Below, one piece after another: positions 23,299 through 31,922 of a stretch of DNA of 64,000 nucleotides. Position numbers and translations under genes: made by a program. The DNA is from Ramlibacter ginsenosidimutans (GTDB lineage: Bacteria > Pseudomonadota > Gammaproteobacteria > Burkholderiales > Burkholderiaceae_C), in contig NZ_JAEPWM010000005.1 in assembly GCF_016654015.1 (NCBI RefSeq), positions 186,001 through 250,000 on the forward strand, given 5' to 3'. The first letter of the stretch is position 1; each line of letters starts with the position of its first letter. The notes beneath the pieces were generated by a model that ran no database searches, was not told the origin of the DNA, and saw nothing but the letters and a program-made list of their open reading frames with translations.

Positions 23299-24671
23299 AG
23301 CCAGCCGAAGCGGTGCACGGTCACCTGGCCACCCTGCGCGAAGTGCTGTTGCCCGCCGTTCCGCTCGTCCTGCTCGCGGTCGGCGGGCTGGTGCTGGCGT
23401 ACTGGTGGCTCGACCCCAGCCCGCCGAAGCACGTCGTGCTTGCCACCGGGCCGGCGCGCAGCGCCTACGATACCTTCGGCCAGCGTTACCGCGCAGCGCT
23501 GGCCCGCTACGGCATCGACGTGACGCTGCGGCCCACGCAAGGCTCGCTGGAAAACCTGCAGCTCCTGCGCGAAGGCCGTGCGGACGTGGCCTTCGTGCAA
23601 GGCGGCATCGGCACTCCGCAGCCGGGCGATGCGCAGGAACTCGTCACGCTCGGCAGCCTGTTCGTCGAACCCTTGTGGCTGTTCTACCGCGAGGATGTCT
23701 ATCCGGACGAAGTGGAGCGCACGCCCGGGTTGCGGCAGCTCTCCTCCCTGCCGCAGCTGCAGGGACTCGCCGTCAACGTGGGCAATGCGGGGTCGGGCCT
23801 GCCCGTGCTGATGCAGAAGCTGTTCGAGGCGAATCGCATGGATGCGGCGACGCTCCAGATCACACGCCTCGAGGAAACGCCCGCTACGGCCGCCTTGCTG
23901 GACGGACAGCTCGATGCGCTGGTGTTCGCCTCGGCGCCCGAAGCCCTGATGGTGCAGATGCTGCTGGCCACGCCCGGCATCCGCCTGATGGACTTCGGCG
24001 AAAGCGAAGCCTACTCGCGCCGCTTTCCCTTCCTCACGCCCGTGGTCCTGCCGCAAGGCGTAGTGGACCTCGCGTCTGGCCAGCCGCCCGCCGATGTGCG
24101 GCTGGTCGCGACCACGACCGAGCTGCTTGCACGCGAGGATACGCATCCCGCGCTGCAGGAACTGTTCGCGCAAGCCGCCGTGGACATCCATGGCGATGCG
24201 GGCTGGTTCCACCGCGCCGGCGCGTTCCCCGCCATCCAGCGCAGCGGTTATCCGGTTTCACAGGAGGCGGAGCGCACCTACCGGACGGGCCAGCCCTTCC
24301 TGCAGCGCTGGATGCCGTTCTGGATCGCCAACCTGGTCGGGCGCATGTGGGTGGTGGCGGGCCTCGTGCTGGCGCTGGTGCTTCCCTTCACCCGCATCGT
24401 CCCGCCGCTGTACCGCTTCCATGTCCGTTCGCGCGTGTTCCGCTGGTACGGTCGCCTGCGCCAGCTTGAGAGGACGCTGCAGGAACAGCCCGGCCGCGCG
24501 CCGGAGGTCCTGCGCGAACTCGATGCACTGGACGAGCGAGTCGACCGCATTGCCGTCCCGCTGTCGTACGCCGACGAGCTCTACGATCTACGCAACAATA
24601 TCGATGCCGTGCGCCGGCGCGCGCGAATGGCGATCGCTCACGAGTCCTCGCAGGCGCTGCCGATGGCATAG
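23295..24671 (+). CDS. TAXI-family TRAP-type substrate-binding protein, membrane-anchored
   Basis: The 458-aa protein has an N-terminal TM helix (about 19-40, VLLPAVPLVLLAVGGLVLAY) followed by a TAXI-type periplasmic binding domain (VLATGPARSAYDTFGQRYRAAL, LRPTQGSLENLQLLREGRADVAFVQGG, LAVNVGNAGSGLPVLMQKL), a C-terminal TM helix (about 365-390) and a cytoplasmic helical tail. No TRAP permease gene is adjacent. The two-TM form with a tail is common in Burkholderiales and may act as a sensor or orphan binder. Translation is probably coupled to the 38-codon ORF. Confidence 0.85.
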   Translation: MKPAEAVHGHLATLREVLLPAVPLVLLAVGGLVLAYWWLDPSPPKHVVLATGPARSAYDTFGQRYRAALARYGIDVTLRPTQGSLENLQLLREGRADVAFVQGGIGTPQPGDAQELVTLGSLFVEPLWLFYREDVYPDEVERTPGLRQLSSLPQLQGLAVNVGNAGSGLPVLMQKLFEANRMDAATLQITRLEETPATAALLDGQLDALVFASAPEALMVQMLLATPGIRLMDFGESEAYSRRFPFLTPVVLPQGVVDLASGQPPADVRLVATTTELLAREDTHPALQELFAQAAVDIHGDAGWFHRAGAFPAIQRSGYPVSQEAERTYRTGQPFLQRWMPFWIANLVGRMWVVAGLVLALVLPFTRIVPPLYRFHVRSRVFRWYGRLRQLERTLQEQPGRAPEVLRELDALDERVDRIAVPLSYADELYDLRNNIDAVRRRARMAIAHESSQALPMA

Positions 24672-24814
24672 CTCGCGCGCTGCGGCGATGCCTCGGGCCA
24701 GCATGCGGCGTTCACGTCAACGAACGCGCCGCTCGCAGACGCGAGAACGGCTCCCGCCCCCCGGCCGAATTCCCAGCCCATTGGTGCCGGTAATGCGGCT
24801 GCGCGTAGCGTCCC

Positions 24815-25603
24815 CTAGCGCGCCAACGCGGACTGGAGTTGCTGCAGGTCGACGATGCGCACGTGCCGCTTGTTCACATCGAGCAAGCGCTTCTGCACCA
24901 AGGAGGAAAAAGTTCGGCTCACTGTCTCCAGCTTCATGCCCAGGAAGCTGCCGATCTCCTCGCGCGACATGCGCAGGTGGAACTCCGTCGGCGAGAAGCC
25001 GCGTGCCTTCATGCGGCTGGAGAAGCTCAGGAGGAACGCGGCGAGGCGCTCCTCCGCGTTCATGCTGCCGAGCATCAGCATGAGGCTGTGCGCCCGCACG
25101 ATTTCGCGACTCATGAGGCGGGCGATGGCGCCCTGCACCTCCGCGCCGGCGGAGGAGGCATCCCGCAGGTTCGCATAGGGAATGACGCAGACCTCACTGT
25201 CTTCCAACGCGATGGCGCCGCTCGCGTAAGTGCCGGTGCCGACTCCGTCCAGGCCCAGCAGCTCGCCGGGCAAGTGGAATCCGGTCACCTGCTGCCGGCC
25301 ATCCGCGAGGGTCACGCAGGACTTGAAGGTGCCGCTGCCCACCGCATACAGTTGCCCGAACGCCTGGCCGGCTTCGTAGAGCGGTTCCCCGAGGTGCGCG
25401 CGCCTGCGCGAAAACGTCAGACGATCCAGGGCCTCCAGGTCCTGCTGCGAAAGGCCCCCGGCAAGGCAGGACTCCCGCACGTGGAGGGGCGAACACTGTG
25501 CAAGGCGAATCCGGGCGTGTTCTGCTGACGGCACATCGTGCCCTTCCACAGATCGGCTCCCGCGGCGATGCTGCCCGCAGGGCGCTTCCGTCTCGGCTGT
25601 CAT
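24815..25603 (-). CDS. fnr: FNR-type Crp/Fnr regulator lacking one Fe-S cysteine
   Basis: The 262-aa protein matches FNR along its length: cyclic-nucleotide-binding-like domain (LYAVGSGTFKSCVTLADGRQQVTGFHLPGELLGLDG) and a C-terminal winged helix (LRMSREEIGSFLGMKLETVSRTFSSL). The oxygen-sensing cluster of FNR needs four cysteines spaced C-x2-C-x5-C plus a distal one. Here C37, C46 and C139 are present, but the second position is L40 (CSPLHVRESC). C9 and C96 are extra. Oxygen sensing may therefore be altered. ATG 25603 is chosen. No fixNOPQ genes are nearby. Confidence 0.85.
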   Translation of the reverse strand: MTAETEAPCGQHRRGSRSVEGHDVPSAEHARIRLAQCSPLHVRESCLAGGLSQQDLEALDRLTFSRRRAHLGEPLYEAGQAFGQLYAVGSGTFKSCVTLADGRQQVTGFHLPGELLGLDGVGTGTYASGAIALEDSEVCVIPYANLRDASSAGAEVQGAIARLMSREIVRAHSLMLMLGSMNAEERLAAFLLSFSSRMKARGFSPTEFHLRMSREEIGSFLGMKLETVSRTFSSLVQKRLLDVNKRHVRIVDLQQLQSALAR

Positions 25604-25775
25604 GGCATCCCCTTCGTCCCCGCAAACGCGAGGTACTGGCGGCGAGAAGATAGCCGCGGGAGCGATGACGCGCATTGGACCTTGGGCGTAGGCTCAGGTT
25701 CGCGGGCACTGAAACGGCCGCTTCCGGCCAGGAGCGCCCATTGCCCTCGCGGCCGAAGCGGCGCGTCCGCCGCCT

Positions 25776-26660
25776 TCAGCCTTCGTTGCTCGCGTACTGG
25801 CGTCCGAGTTCCAGCATGCCGGGCGTGCCGATCAGGCCATTGAGCTGGTCGAAATCGAACATGTCGGCCTTGCGCGGGGCGGTCGTGCCGTGTTGCCTGA
25901 GGCTCTGGAAGTAGCCGGCGAGCTGGTGCGCGACGAAGCGGGCGGTGCCGCCGGGGAAGATCACGATGCGGTAGCCGCGCTCGCCCAGTTCCTGCGCGGA
26001 CTGCACGGGCGTCTTGCCGCCTTCCACCATGTTGGCCAGCATCGGCGCGCGACCGGCGAAGATGCCGCAGACACGGTCCATGTCGGCGGCCGAGCGCACG
26101 GCCTCGATGAAGAGCGCGTCGGCGCCGCATTCGAGGTAGCGCTCGGCGCGCTCGATAGCGGCGTCCAGTCCCTCCACTGCCACGGCGTCGGTTCGCGCGA
26201 GGATCAGCGTGTCGGGACTGTGTCGCGCATCGACGGCGGCGCGGACCTTGCCGCACATTTCCGCGGTGGACACCAGCGCCTTGCCTTCCAGGTGGCCGCA
26301 GCGCTTCGGGAAGGCCTGGTCCTCCAGCTGGATCATCGCGGCGCCTGCACGCTCGAAGTCGCGCACCGTGCGCTGCACATTCAGCGCGTTGCCGAAACCG
26401 GTGTCGCCATCGACGATCACAGGCGTGCGCACCCGGTCCGTGATGCGCGCGAGCACGTCCACTGCCTCCTTGGCGCTCGTGAGGCCGATGTCCGGGCGCC
26501 CCAGCAGCGTGTACGCCACAGCCCCGCCGGAGAGGTACAGCGCCTCGAAGCCGGCCTGTTCGGCCAGCAGTGCGGTCAGTGCGTCGTACACGCCCGGCGC
26601 CAGCACGGGGCAGGGTTGCGCGAGGCGCTCGCGCAGCGACGGGACGGCGACGCCGGTCAT
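25776..26660 (-). CDS. isocitrate lyase/PEP mutase family protein
   Basis: The 294-aa TIM-barrel enzyme carries the Mg-binding DGDTG (D84, D86) and the signature K119-RCGH123. The cysteine and histidine favour a C-C lyase of the 2-methylisocitrate lyase or oxaloacetate decarboxylase/dimethylmalate lyase type rather than PEP mutase. ATG overlaps the stop of the Bug protein gene (ATGA at 26657-26660), so the binding protein probably delivers this enzyme's substrate or precursor, likely a C4-C6 dicarboxylate. No other pathway gene is on this strand. Confidence 0.88.
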   Translation of the reverse strand: MTGVAVPSLRERLAQPCPVLAPGVYDALTALLAEQAGFEALYLSGGAVAYTLLGRPDIGLTSAKEAVDVLARITDRVRTPVIVDGDTGFGNALNVQRTVRDFERAGAAMIQLEDQAFPKRCGHLEGKALVSTAEMCGKVRAAVDARHSPDTLILARTDAVAVEGLDAAIERAERYLECGADALFIEAVRSAADMDRVCGIFAGRAPMLANMVEGGKTPVQSAQELGERGYRIVIFPGGTARFVAHQLAGYFQSLRQHGTTAPRKADMFDFDQLNGLIGTPGMLELGRQYASNEG

Positions 26661-27592
26661 GCGACCTTGGTCCCGGTGAGGGCCACGACCTTGCGCCAGC
26701 GCTCCACCTCCTGCTGCAGGAAGCGCGCGAATTCCGCCGGCGTGCTGCCGACCGGCTCCAGCCCCTCGGACTGCAGGTGCCTGCGCATCGCTTCGCTGCG
26801 CACGGCCAGCGCAGTTGCCGCGCCGATGGCCTCGACGTCCTGCGGCTTCATGCCTGCGGCGCCGAGCAAGCCGTACCACGAGCTGTAGTCGAACCCGGGC
26901 AGGACGTCCGCGATGGGGGCCGCGTCCGGGTAGGCGGCCACGCGCTGCGCCGTGCTGACGGCCAGCACCTTCAATTTCCTGGCGGCGACGAACGTCTGCG
27001 CCGACGCGACGTTGCTCAGGACAAGGTCGATCTGGCCACCCATCGCGTCGGTGAGCGCGGGCACCGCACCCTTGTACGAGACGGACAGCAGCTCCATGCC
27101 GCCCTGCTTCCTCAGCATCTCGCTGGCGAGGTGGTTGGCGCTGCCGATGCCGGCGATGCCGATGCTCACCGAGCGCTTCTTCGCGAGCGCTTGCAGCTCG
27201 GGGAAGGTCGACGCCGGGAAGTCGGGCCGGGCCACCAGCAGCAGCGGCGATCGCGCGACCAGGCTCAATGGCGTGAAGTCCTTGATCGGGTCGAAGGGCA
27301 GGGAGGCGAACAGCGACGGGTTGATGACGTGGCTGGTGTAGCAAAGCAGGAGCGCATCCGGGTCCTTCGCCACCTGGGCTGCCGCGATGTTGCCGGCCGC
27401 GCCGGGCCGGTTCTCGACGGTGATGGTGCGATGCAGCCGCCCGCTCAGCTCCTGCGCCGCCGCGCGCGCGACCAGGTCCGTTCCGCCGCCCGGGGGCGCG
27501 CCCACCAGGATGCGCAGCGCGGAATCGGCAGCGAGCACGCGCCCGGCCAGCAAGGGCAGGGCGGAGGCCGCCAGGAAGTGGCGTCGTTGCAT
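26657..27592 (-). CDS. Bug/TctC-type tripartite tricarboxylate transporter binding protein
   Basis: The 311-aa protein has a signal peptide (MQRRHFLAASALPLLAGRVLAADS) with features of a Tat-type start, then the Bug fold: ILVGAPPGGGTDLVARAAAQEL, TITVENRPGAAGNIAAAQVAKD, SVSYKGAVPALTDAMGGQIDLVL, and the C-terminal WRKVV. Bug proteins bind carboxylates in the periplasm. No tctA/tctB gene is near, so it is an orphan that would work with a transporter elsewhere. Translation is coupled to the lyase gene. Confidence 0.9.
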   Translation of the reverse strand: MQRRHFLAASALPLLAGRVLAADSALRILVGAPPGGGTDLVARAAAQELSGRLHRTITVENRPGAAGNIAAAQVAKDPDALLLCYTSHVINPSLFASLPFDPIKDFTPLSLVARSPLLLVARPDFPASTFPELQALAKKRSVSIGIAGIGSANHLASEMLRKQGGMELLSVSYKGAVPALTDAMGGQIDLVLSNVASAQTFVAARKLKVLAVSTAQRVAAYPDAAPIADVLPGFDYSSWYGLLGAAGMKPQDVEAIGAATALAVRSEAMRRHLQSEGLEPVGSTPAEFARFLQQEVERWRKVVALTGTKVA

Positions 27593-27799
27593 GGTCTTGT
27601 CTCCTGGGCCTGCCACTGGGGCGGCCGTATTGATGGAGCGCCGCACGGCGGCGCGAGGGGCGGAGTCTAGGCTCGACCCAGGTGCAGGAATAGCGCAAAC
27701 ATTTCGTTCGCGATTCAAGACTTTTTGACGAAGGCCCAGGTGTGCGGACGCTGCCGACGCACCACGGCAGCCGACCACGGCTCCGCACCGGCCTCGCGC

Positions 27800-28681
27800 T
27801 CAGGCCGCGTGTTCCGCCATCACCCGCCGTGCGTGATCCGCGAGCACCTCGATGGCGCTCGCCCGCGGCGACGCGCGCCGCCACACCATGCCGAAGCACC
27901 GCGCTTGCGAGGGGTTGGGCAGGGTGAGCCGCACCACGGGCAGCGTGGGCCACCAGGCGGTCGCGGCGTCCGGCGCCACCGAAACCCCCACGCCGCGCGC
28001 CACCAGCATCGCGATCGCCGCCAGCGAACTGATCTCGAACCGCTCGTGCGGCGCGATGCCGGCGCGCCGCAGGTAGCGGTCGGCCGCCTGGCCTCCGCCG
28101 AGCTTGCGGTCATAGCGGATGAGTGGCTCGGTCCGCAGCATCTCGTGCGGCTCGCGGTGGGCCCAGGATTCCGGCGCCAGGAGCACCAGCCGCTCCTCGC
28201 GCAAGGGCACCCAGTGCAAGGTCTTGGGCAGTACGAAGGTCGGGTGCAGGCAGATCGCGGCGTCCAGCCGGCCGTGCAGGACCATGTCATAGAGTTCGGA
28301 GGTAAGGCCCGTGCGTACGCTGATGCGCGCGGCCGGATGCGCCTGCACCACGGCTTCGAGCACGATCGGCAGCGGCCCGTTCAACATGGTGTTGGTCGCG
28401 CCGACGCTCAGTTCCAGGGAGCGACCGTCGTCGGCAACGATGGTGCGCATCGTGGCGAGTTCGCCGAGCATGGACTGGGCGCGCCCTGCCAGCCGGTGGC
28501 CAGCTTCCGTCGGGGCGACGGTGCGCCCGGCACGCCGCAGCAGCGGCACACCGAACTCGCGTTCGAGCACCCGCATCTGCTGGGCGACAGCGGCGGGGGT
28601 CAGGTCGAGCTGGCGGGCCGCCTCGGACATCGAGCCCGACTCGAGCACCACCATGAACGAGCGCAGGTAGCCGGTTTCCAT
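27800..28681 (-). CDS. LysR family transcriptional regulator
   Basis: The 293-aa protein begins with a LysR winged helix-turn-helix (YLRSFMVVLESGSMSEAARQLDLTPAAVAQQMRVLE) and has the standard effector-binding domain. It is divergent from the CoA-ester lyase gene at 28760, with a perfect palindrome in the 78-nt gap, so it probably controls 28760-31824 and itself. The inducer is presumably an organic acid or its CoA ester. Confidence 0.92.
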   Translation of the reverse strand: METGYLRSFMVVLESGSMSEAARQLDLTPAAVAQQMRVLEREFGVPLLRRAGRTVAPTEAGHRLAGRAQSMLGELATMRTIVADDGRSLELSVGATNTMLNGPLPIVLEAVVQAHPAARISVRTGLTSELYDMVLHGRLDAAICLHPTFVLPKTLHWVPLREERLVLLAPESWAHREPHEMLRTEPLIRYDRKLGGGQAADRYLRRAGIAPHERFEISSLAAIAMLVARGVGVSVAPDAATAWWPTLPVVRLTLPNPSQARCFGMVWRRASPRASAIEVLADHARRVMAEHAA

Positions 28682-28694
28682 GAAGCAAGATTTT

Positions 28695-28711
28695 CTTTGA
28701 TCTGATCAAAG
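28695..28711. promoter_or_regulatory. palindromic LysR operator
   Basis: CTTTGATC and GATCAAAG form a perfect 8-bp inverted repeat around one T, giving a T-N11-A core (TTTGATCTGATCAAA), the hallmark of LysR binding sites. It lies between the divergent LysR gene and the CoA-ester lyase gene, in an A/T-rich gap. Binding by the adjacent LysR protein is inferred. Confidence 0.7.
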
Positions 28712-28759
28712 ATTCTGGTGCTTTTTCTAGGCGGTCATCGGCCTCACACTTGCCAGCCT

Positions 28760-29623
28760 ATGCGCAGCAAGCTGTTTGTTCCCGGATCGCGACCCGAACT
28801 CTTCGACAAGGCCCTGCGAGGCGAGGCCGATGCATTGTCCTTCGACCTCGAGGATTCGGTCAGTCCGCAGCGCAAGGTCGAAGCGCGCGCCGCGCTGCAG
28901 GACCTGCTGTCCGGCCCGGCCGCGCGCGACAGCGGCAAGACCTTGATCGTGCGCGTGAATCCCTTCGGCTCGGAACACTTCGACGCCGACGTGCGCGCCG
29001 TGGTGCGCCCCGGGCTCGCGCTGCTGAACCTGCCCAAGGTGGAGTCCCCGGAAGAAGTGCTCGCCGCGGTGGACGCGGTGGAAGCAGCCGAGCGCGCCAA
29101 CGGGGTGACCGAGCTGGTAGGGCTGCTGCTCAACATCGAGTCGCCACGCGGCTTGCGGCGGGCGCACGAGCTGGCCTCAGCGCATGCGCGCGTGGCGGGA
29201 CTGCAGCTGGGCCTGGGAGATTTGTTCGAGCCGTTGCAGATCGCGCGGCACGAGCCGGCCGCACTGCATGCGGTGATGCTGCAGATGCGCCTCGCGGCTG
29301 GCGAAGCAGGCGTGTTCGCCTATGACGCCGCTTACGCCCGCTTCAGCGACGTGGAGGGTTTCCGCGCGGAGGCCGCCCTCGCGCGGCGCCTGGGCTACAT
29401 CGGCAAGAGCTGCATCCATCCGAGCCAGGTGGCGTACGCGAACGAGGTGTTCCGGCCGACCGAGGCGGAGATCGCGCATGCCCGTCGGGTGGACGAGGCC
29501 GCCACCGAGGCGGAGGCGCGGGGGATCGGCGCTTACACCGTCGACGGGCAGATGGTGGACGCGCCCTTCGTCCAGCGCGCGCGCGCCGTGCTCGCCACTG
29601 CAAGACGCCTGGGCATCGGCTGA
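28760..29623 (+). CDS. HpcH/HpaI-family CoA-ester lyase (CitE-like)
   Basis: The 287-aa protein belongs to the citrate lyase beta/malyl-CoA lyase group. Seen are MRSKLFVPGSRPELFDKAL, FDLEDSV with the E31-D32 pair, R65 in VRVNPFGSE, LLLNIESPRGL with the metal-ligand Glu, LGLGDLF, and KSCIHPSQV. It cleaves or forms a beta-hydroxyacyl-CoA such as malyl- or citramalyl-CoA. With a class III CoA-transferase two genes downstream, a C5 dicarboxylate route (citramalate, itaconate or mesaconate type) is plausible but unproven. Confidence 0.88.
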   Translation: MRSKLFVPGSRPELFDKALRGEADALSFDLEDSVSPQRKVEARAALQDLLSGPAARDSGKTLIVRVNPFGSEHFDADVRAVVRPGLALLNLPKVESPEEVLAAVDAVEAAERANGVTELVGLLLNIESPRGLRRAHELASAHARVAGLQLGLGDLFEPLQIARHEPAALHAVMLQMRLAAGEAGVFAYDAAYARFSDVEGFRAEAALARRLGYIGKSCIHPSQVAYANEVFRPTEAEIAHARRVDEAATEAEARGIGAYTVDGQMVDAPFVQRARAVLATARRLGIG

Positions 29624-29689
29624 GCCCGCGCCCCTTTCAACCCCGTCCGGCCTCGACGCCGGATTACTTCGAAGAGGACCCGAGTTCCA

Positions 29690-30670
29690 ATGATCCAGTC
29701 ATCCTTCTCACGCCGTCGCTTGCTGGCTGCAGCCGCGATCTGCGCCCTAGTCGCGCCCTTGGCGCAGGCCCAGGACCACTACCCGTCCAGGCCCATCACC
29801 ATCGTCGTGCCTTATGCGCCCGGCGGGTCCAACGACAACTTCGCGCGCGTGCTGGGGAGGGGCCTGAGTACCGCCCTCGGCCAGCCTGTGGTCGTCGACA
29901 ACCGCCCGGGCGCCAGCGGCAACCTGGGCACGGCGTTCGTGGCCAAGGCCCCGCCCGACGGCTACACGCTGCTGGTCGTGTCCTCCAGCCTGGTGACCAA
30001 CGCCGCGATCCAGACCCATCTGCCGTTCGACGCCGCGAAAGACCTGGCCCCGATCGCGATGCTCGCCAAGGGACCCTTCATCGTCGCCGTCAACAACCAG
30101 TTCCCCGCGCACACGCCCAAGGAGCTGGTCGCCGCGCTCAAGGCCGCTCCCGGCAAGTACGCCTATGCCAGCTCGGGCATCGCCAGCACCAACCAGTTCG
30201 CGACCGAGCAGCTCAAGGCGTTGAGCGGCACCTACCTGCTGCACGTGCCTTACCGGGGCATCGGCCCCGCGGTCACCGACCTGATCGGCAACCAGGTGCA
30301 GGTGCTGATTTCCAGCGGGCCGTCGATCATGCCGTTCGTGCGCAGCGGACGCCTGCGCGGCATCGCCGTGACCAGCGCCCAGCCGAGCCCGATCGCGCCG
30401 GAGCTCCCCGCGATGTCGAGCGCGGTGCCGGGCTACAACTTCGAAGCGTGGTGGGGCCTGCTGGCGCCGGCCGGCACGCCGCCGGAGATCGTCGCGCGGC
30501 TGAACACCGAGGTGAACAAGATCCTGGCGACGCCGGAGTACAAGGAGTACCTGCTCAAGGAAGGCGCGCTGCCGGCGCCCACGACGCCGGCGCAGTTCGC
30601 GGCGACCATCGCCTCCGACATCCCGCGCTGGAAGAAGCTGGCGCAGCAGCAGAACATCAAGCCGGAATGA
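29690..30670 (+). CDS. Bug/TctC-type tripartite tricarboxylate transporter binding protein
   Basis: The 326-aa protein has a long signal sequence with RRRLL and cleavage after AQAQD, then the Bug motifs ITIVVPYAPGGSNDNFARVL, VVVDNRPGASGNLGTAFVAK, PDGYTLL, VPYRGIGPAVTDLIGNQVQVL and WWGLLAPAGTP. It probably captures the carboxylate used by the flanking CoA-transferase and lyase. ATGA overlap (30667-30670) couples it to the CoA-transferase. Confidence 0.92.
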   Translation: MIQSSFSRRRLLAAAAICALVAPLAQAQDHYPSRPITIVVPYAPGGSNDNFARVLGRGLSTALGQPVVVDNRPGASGNLGTAFVAKAPPDGYTLLVVSSSLVTNAAIQTHLPFDAAKDLAPIAMLAKGPFIVAVNNQFPAHTPKELVAALKAAPGKYAYASSGIASTNQFATEQLKALSGTYLLHVPYRGIGPAVTDLIGNQVQVLISSGPSIMPFVRSGRLRGIAVTSAQPSPIAPELPAMSSAVPGYNFEAWWGLLAPAGTPPEIVARLNTEVNKILATPEYKEYLLKEGALPAPTTPAQFAATIASDIPRWKKLAQQQNIKPE

Positions 30671-31824
30671 GCGCTGCCAACCCCGCCCCCGCAGCGCGCG
30701 GGCCGCTGTCCGGCGTCCGCGTGCTCGACCTGAGCGCCTATATCGCCGGTCCCTACGGCTGCACCCTGCTCGCCGACCAGGGCGCCGAGGTGCTGAAGAT
30801 CGAGCCGCCCACGGGCGACAACCTGCGCAACTACCCGTCCACGCTGCCGGGGGAGAGCCGGGCCTTCCTCGGCGTCAACCGCAGCAAGCGCGGCGTGGTC
30901 CTGGACCTCAAGCAGGATGCCGACCGCGAGGTGCTGCTGCAGCTGGTGCGCGGCGCGGACGTGCTGGTGCACAACTTCCGCCCGGGCGTGCCCGAGCGAC
31001 TGGGCATCGCGTACGGGCAGCTGCAGCCGCTGAACGATCGCCTGATCTATTGCGCGGTGACCGGCTTCGGCGAGACGGGCCCGCTCAAGGACAAGGCCGG
31101 CTATGACCAGGTGCTGCAGACCTACAGCGGCATGTGCGACGAGCAGGGACAGCGCGGCGGCCCGCCCGAGATCCTCTACGGATCGGTGGTGGATTACTTT
31201 GCGTCGTCGCTGGTCGCGGGTGGGGTCGCCTCCGCCCTGTACGAGCGCGAGAAGAGCGGGCGCGGCCAAGAGGTGGGCGTGTCGCTGCTGCGGGCAGCGC
31301 TGACCATGCAGTCGGCGCGCCTGGTCTGGGCCGAGGGGGAGCCGCGCGACGTCCCGCGCGACATGCGCTCGGGCGGCATCACCGGCCTGCACCCCACCCG
31401 CGAGGGCTACCTTTACCTCTCGGCGAACACGCCGCATTTCTGGCGCGCGCTGTGCGAGAAGACCGGCCTCATGGCCCTGCACGACGATCCGCGCTACGAC
31501 AGCGTGAAGAAGCGGGCCGAACACCGCGACGAGATCGTGCCGCGCCTGCGCGCGGCCCTGGCGCAACGCACCGCGCTCGAGTGGGAGGCGGAGTTCGGGG
31601 AAAGCGTGCCGTGCGCCGCAGCGCGCACCGTCGCCGACATGTTCGACGATCCGCAGGTGCAGGCCGAGAACATGGTGGCGACGCTGACGCATCCCACGCT
31701 CGGCAGTTACCGCGGCTTCACCCACCCGTGGGTGTATGGCCGCACGCCCGGCCCGGCGCCGTTCGCCGCGCCCACGCTCGGGCAGCATGACGGCGACGTG
31801 CGCCGCGAGGTGGCGGGTCGCTGA
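30667..31824 (+). CDS. class III CoA-transferase (CaiB/BaiF family)
   Basis: The 385-aa enzyme has the family start LSGVRVLDLSAYIAGPYGCTLLADQGAEVLKIEPP, the NRSKRGVVLDLK segment, and GSVVDYFASSLVAGGVASALYERE in which D177 is the candidate catalytic aspartate that forms the acyl anhydride. It would move CoA to a carboxylic acid, presumably the substrate bound by the upstream Bug protein. A strong terminator follows the stop. Confidence 0.9.
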   Translation: MSAANPAPAARGPLSGVRVLDLSAYIAGPYGCTLLADQGAEVLKIEPPTGDNLRNYPSTLPGESRAFLGVNRSKRGVVLDLKQDADREVLLQLVRGADVLVHNFRPGVPERLGIAYGQLQPLNDRLIYCAVTGFGETGPLKDKAGYDQVLQTYSGMCDEQGQRGGPPEILYGSVVDYFASSLVAGGVASALYEREKSGRGQEVGVSLLRAALTMQSARLVWAEGEPRDVPRDMRSGGITGLHPTREGYLYLSANTPHFWRALCEKTGLMALHDDPRYDSVKKRAEHRDEIVPRLRAALAQRTALEWEAEFGESVPCAAARTVADMFDDPQVQAENMVATLTHPTLGSYRGFTHPWVYGRTPGPAPFAAPTLGQHDGDVRREVAGR

Positions 31825-31842
31825 AGCGCGGTCGGCCCATGG

Positions 31843-31877
31843 AAAAAGGCCCGCGGGACGACCGCGGGCCTTCTTCA
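31843..31877. terminator. bidirectional intrinsic terminator
   Basis: AAGGCCCGCGG (31846-31856) pairs with CCGCGGGCCTT (31862-31872) over GACGA, with an A-run before and TTCTTCATTCTT after. It ends the CoA-transferase unit and the convergent TauD gene. Confidence 0.85.
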
Positions 31878-31922
31878 TTCTTCGTGCCTCGTGCGGCACG
31901 GAGGCCGCACGAGGCACCTCGC

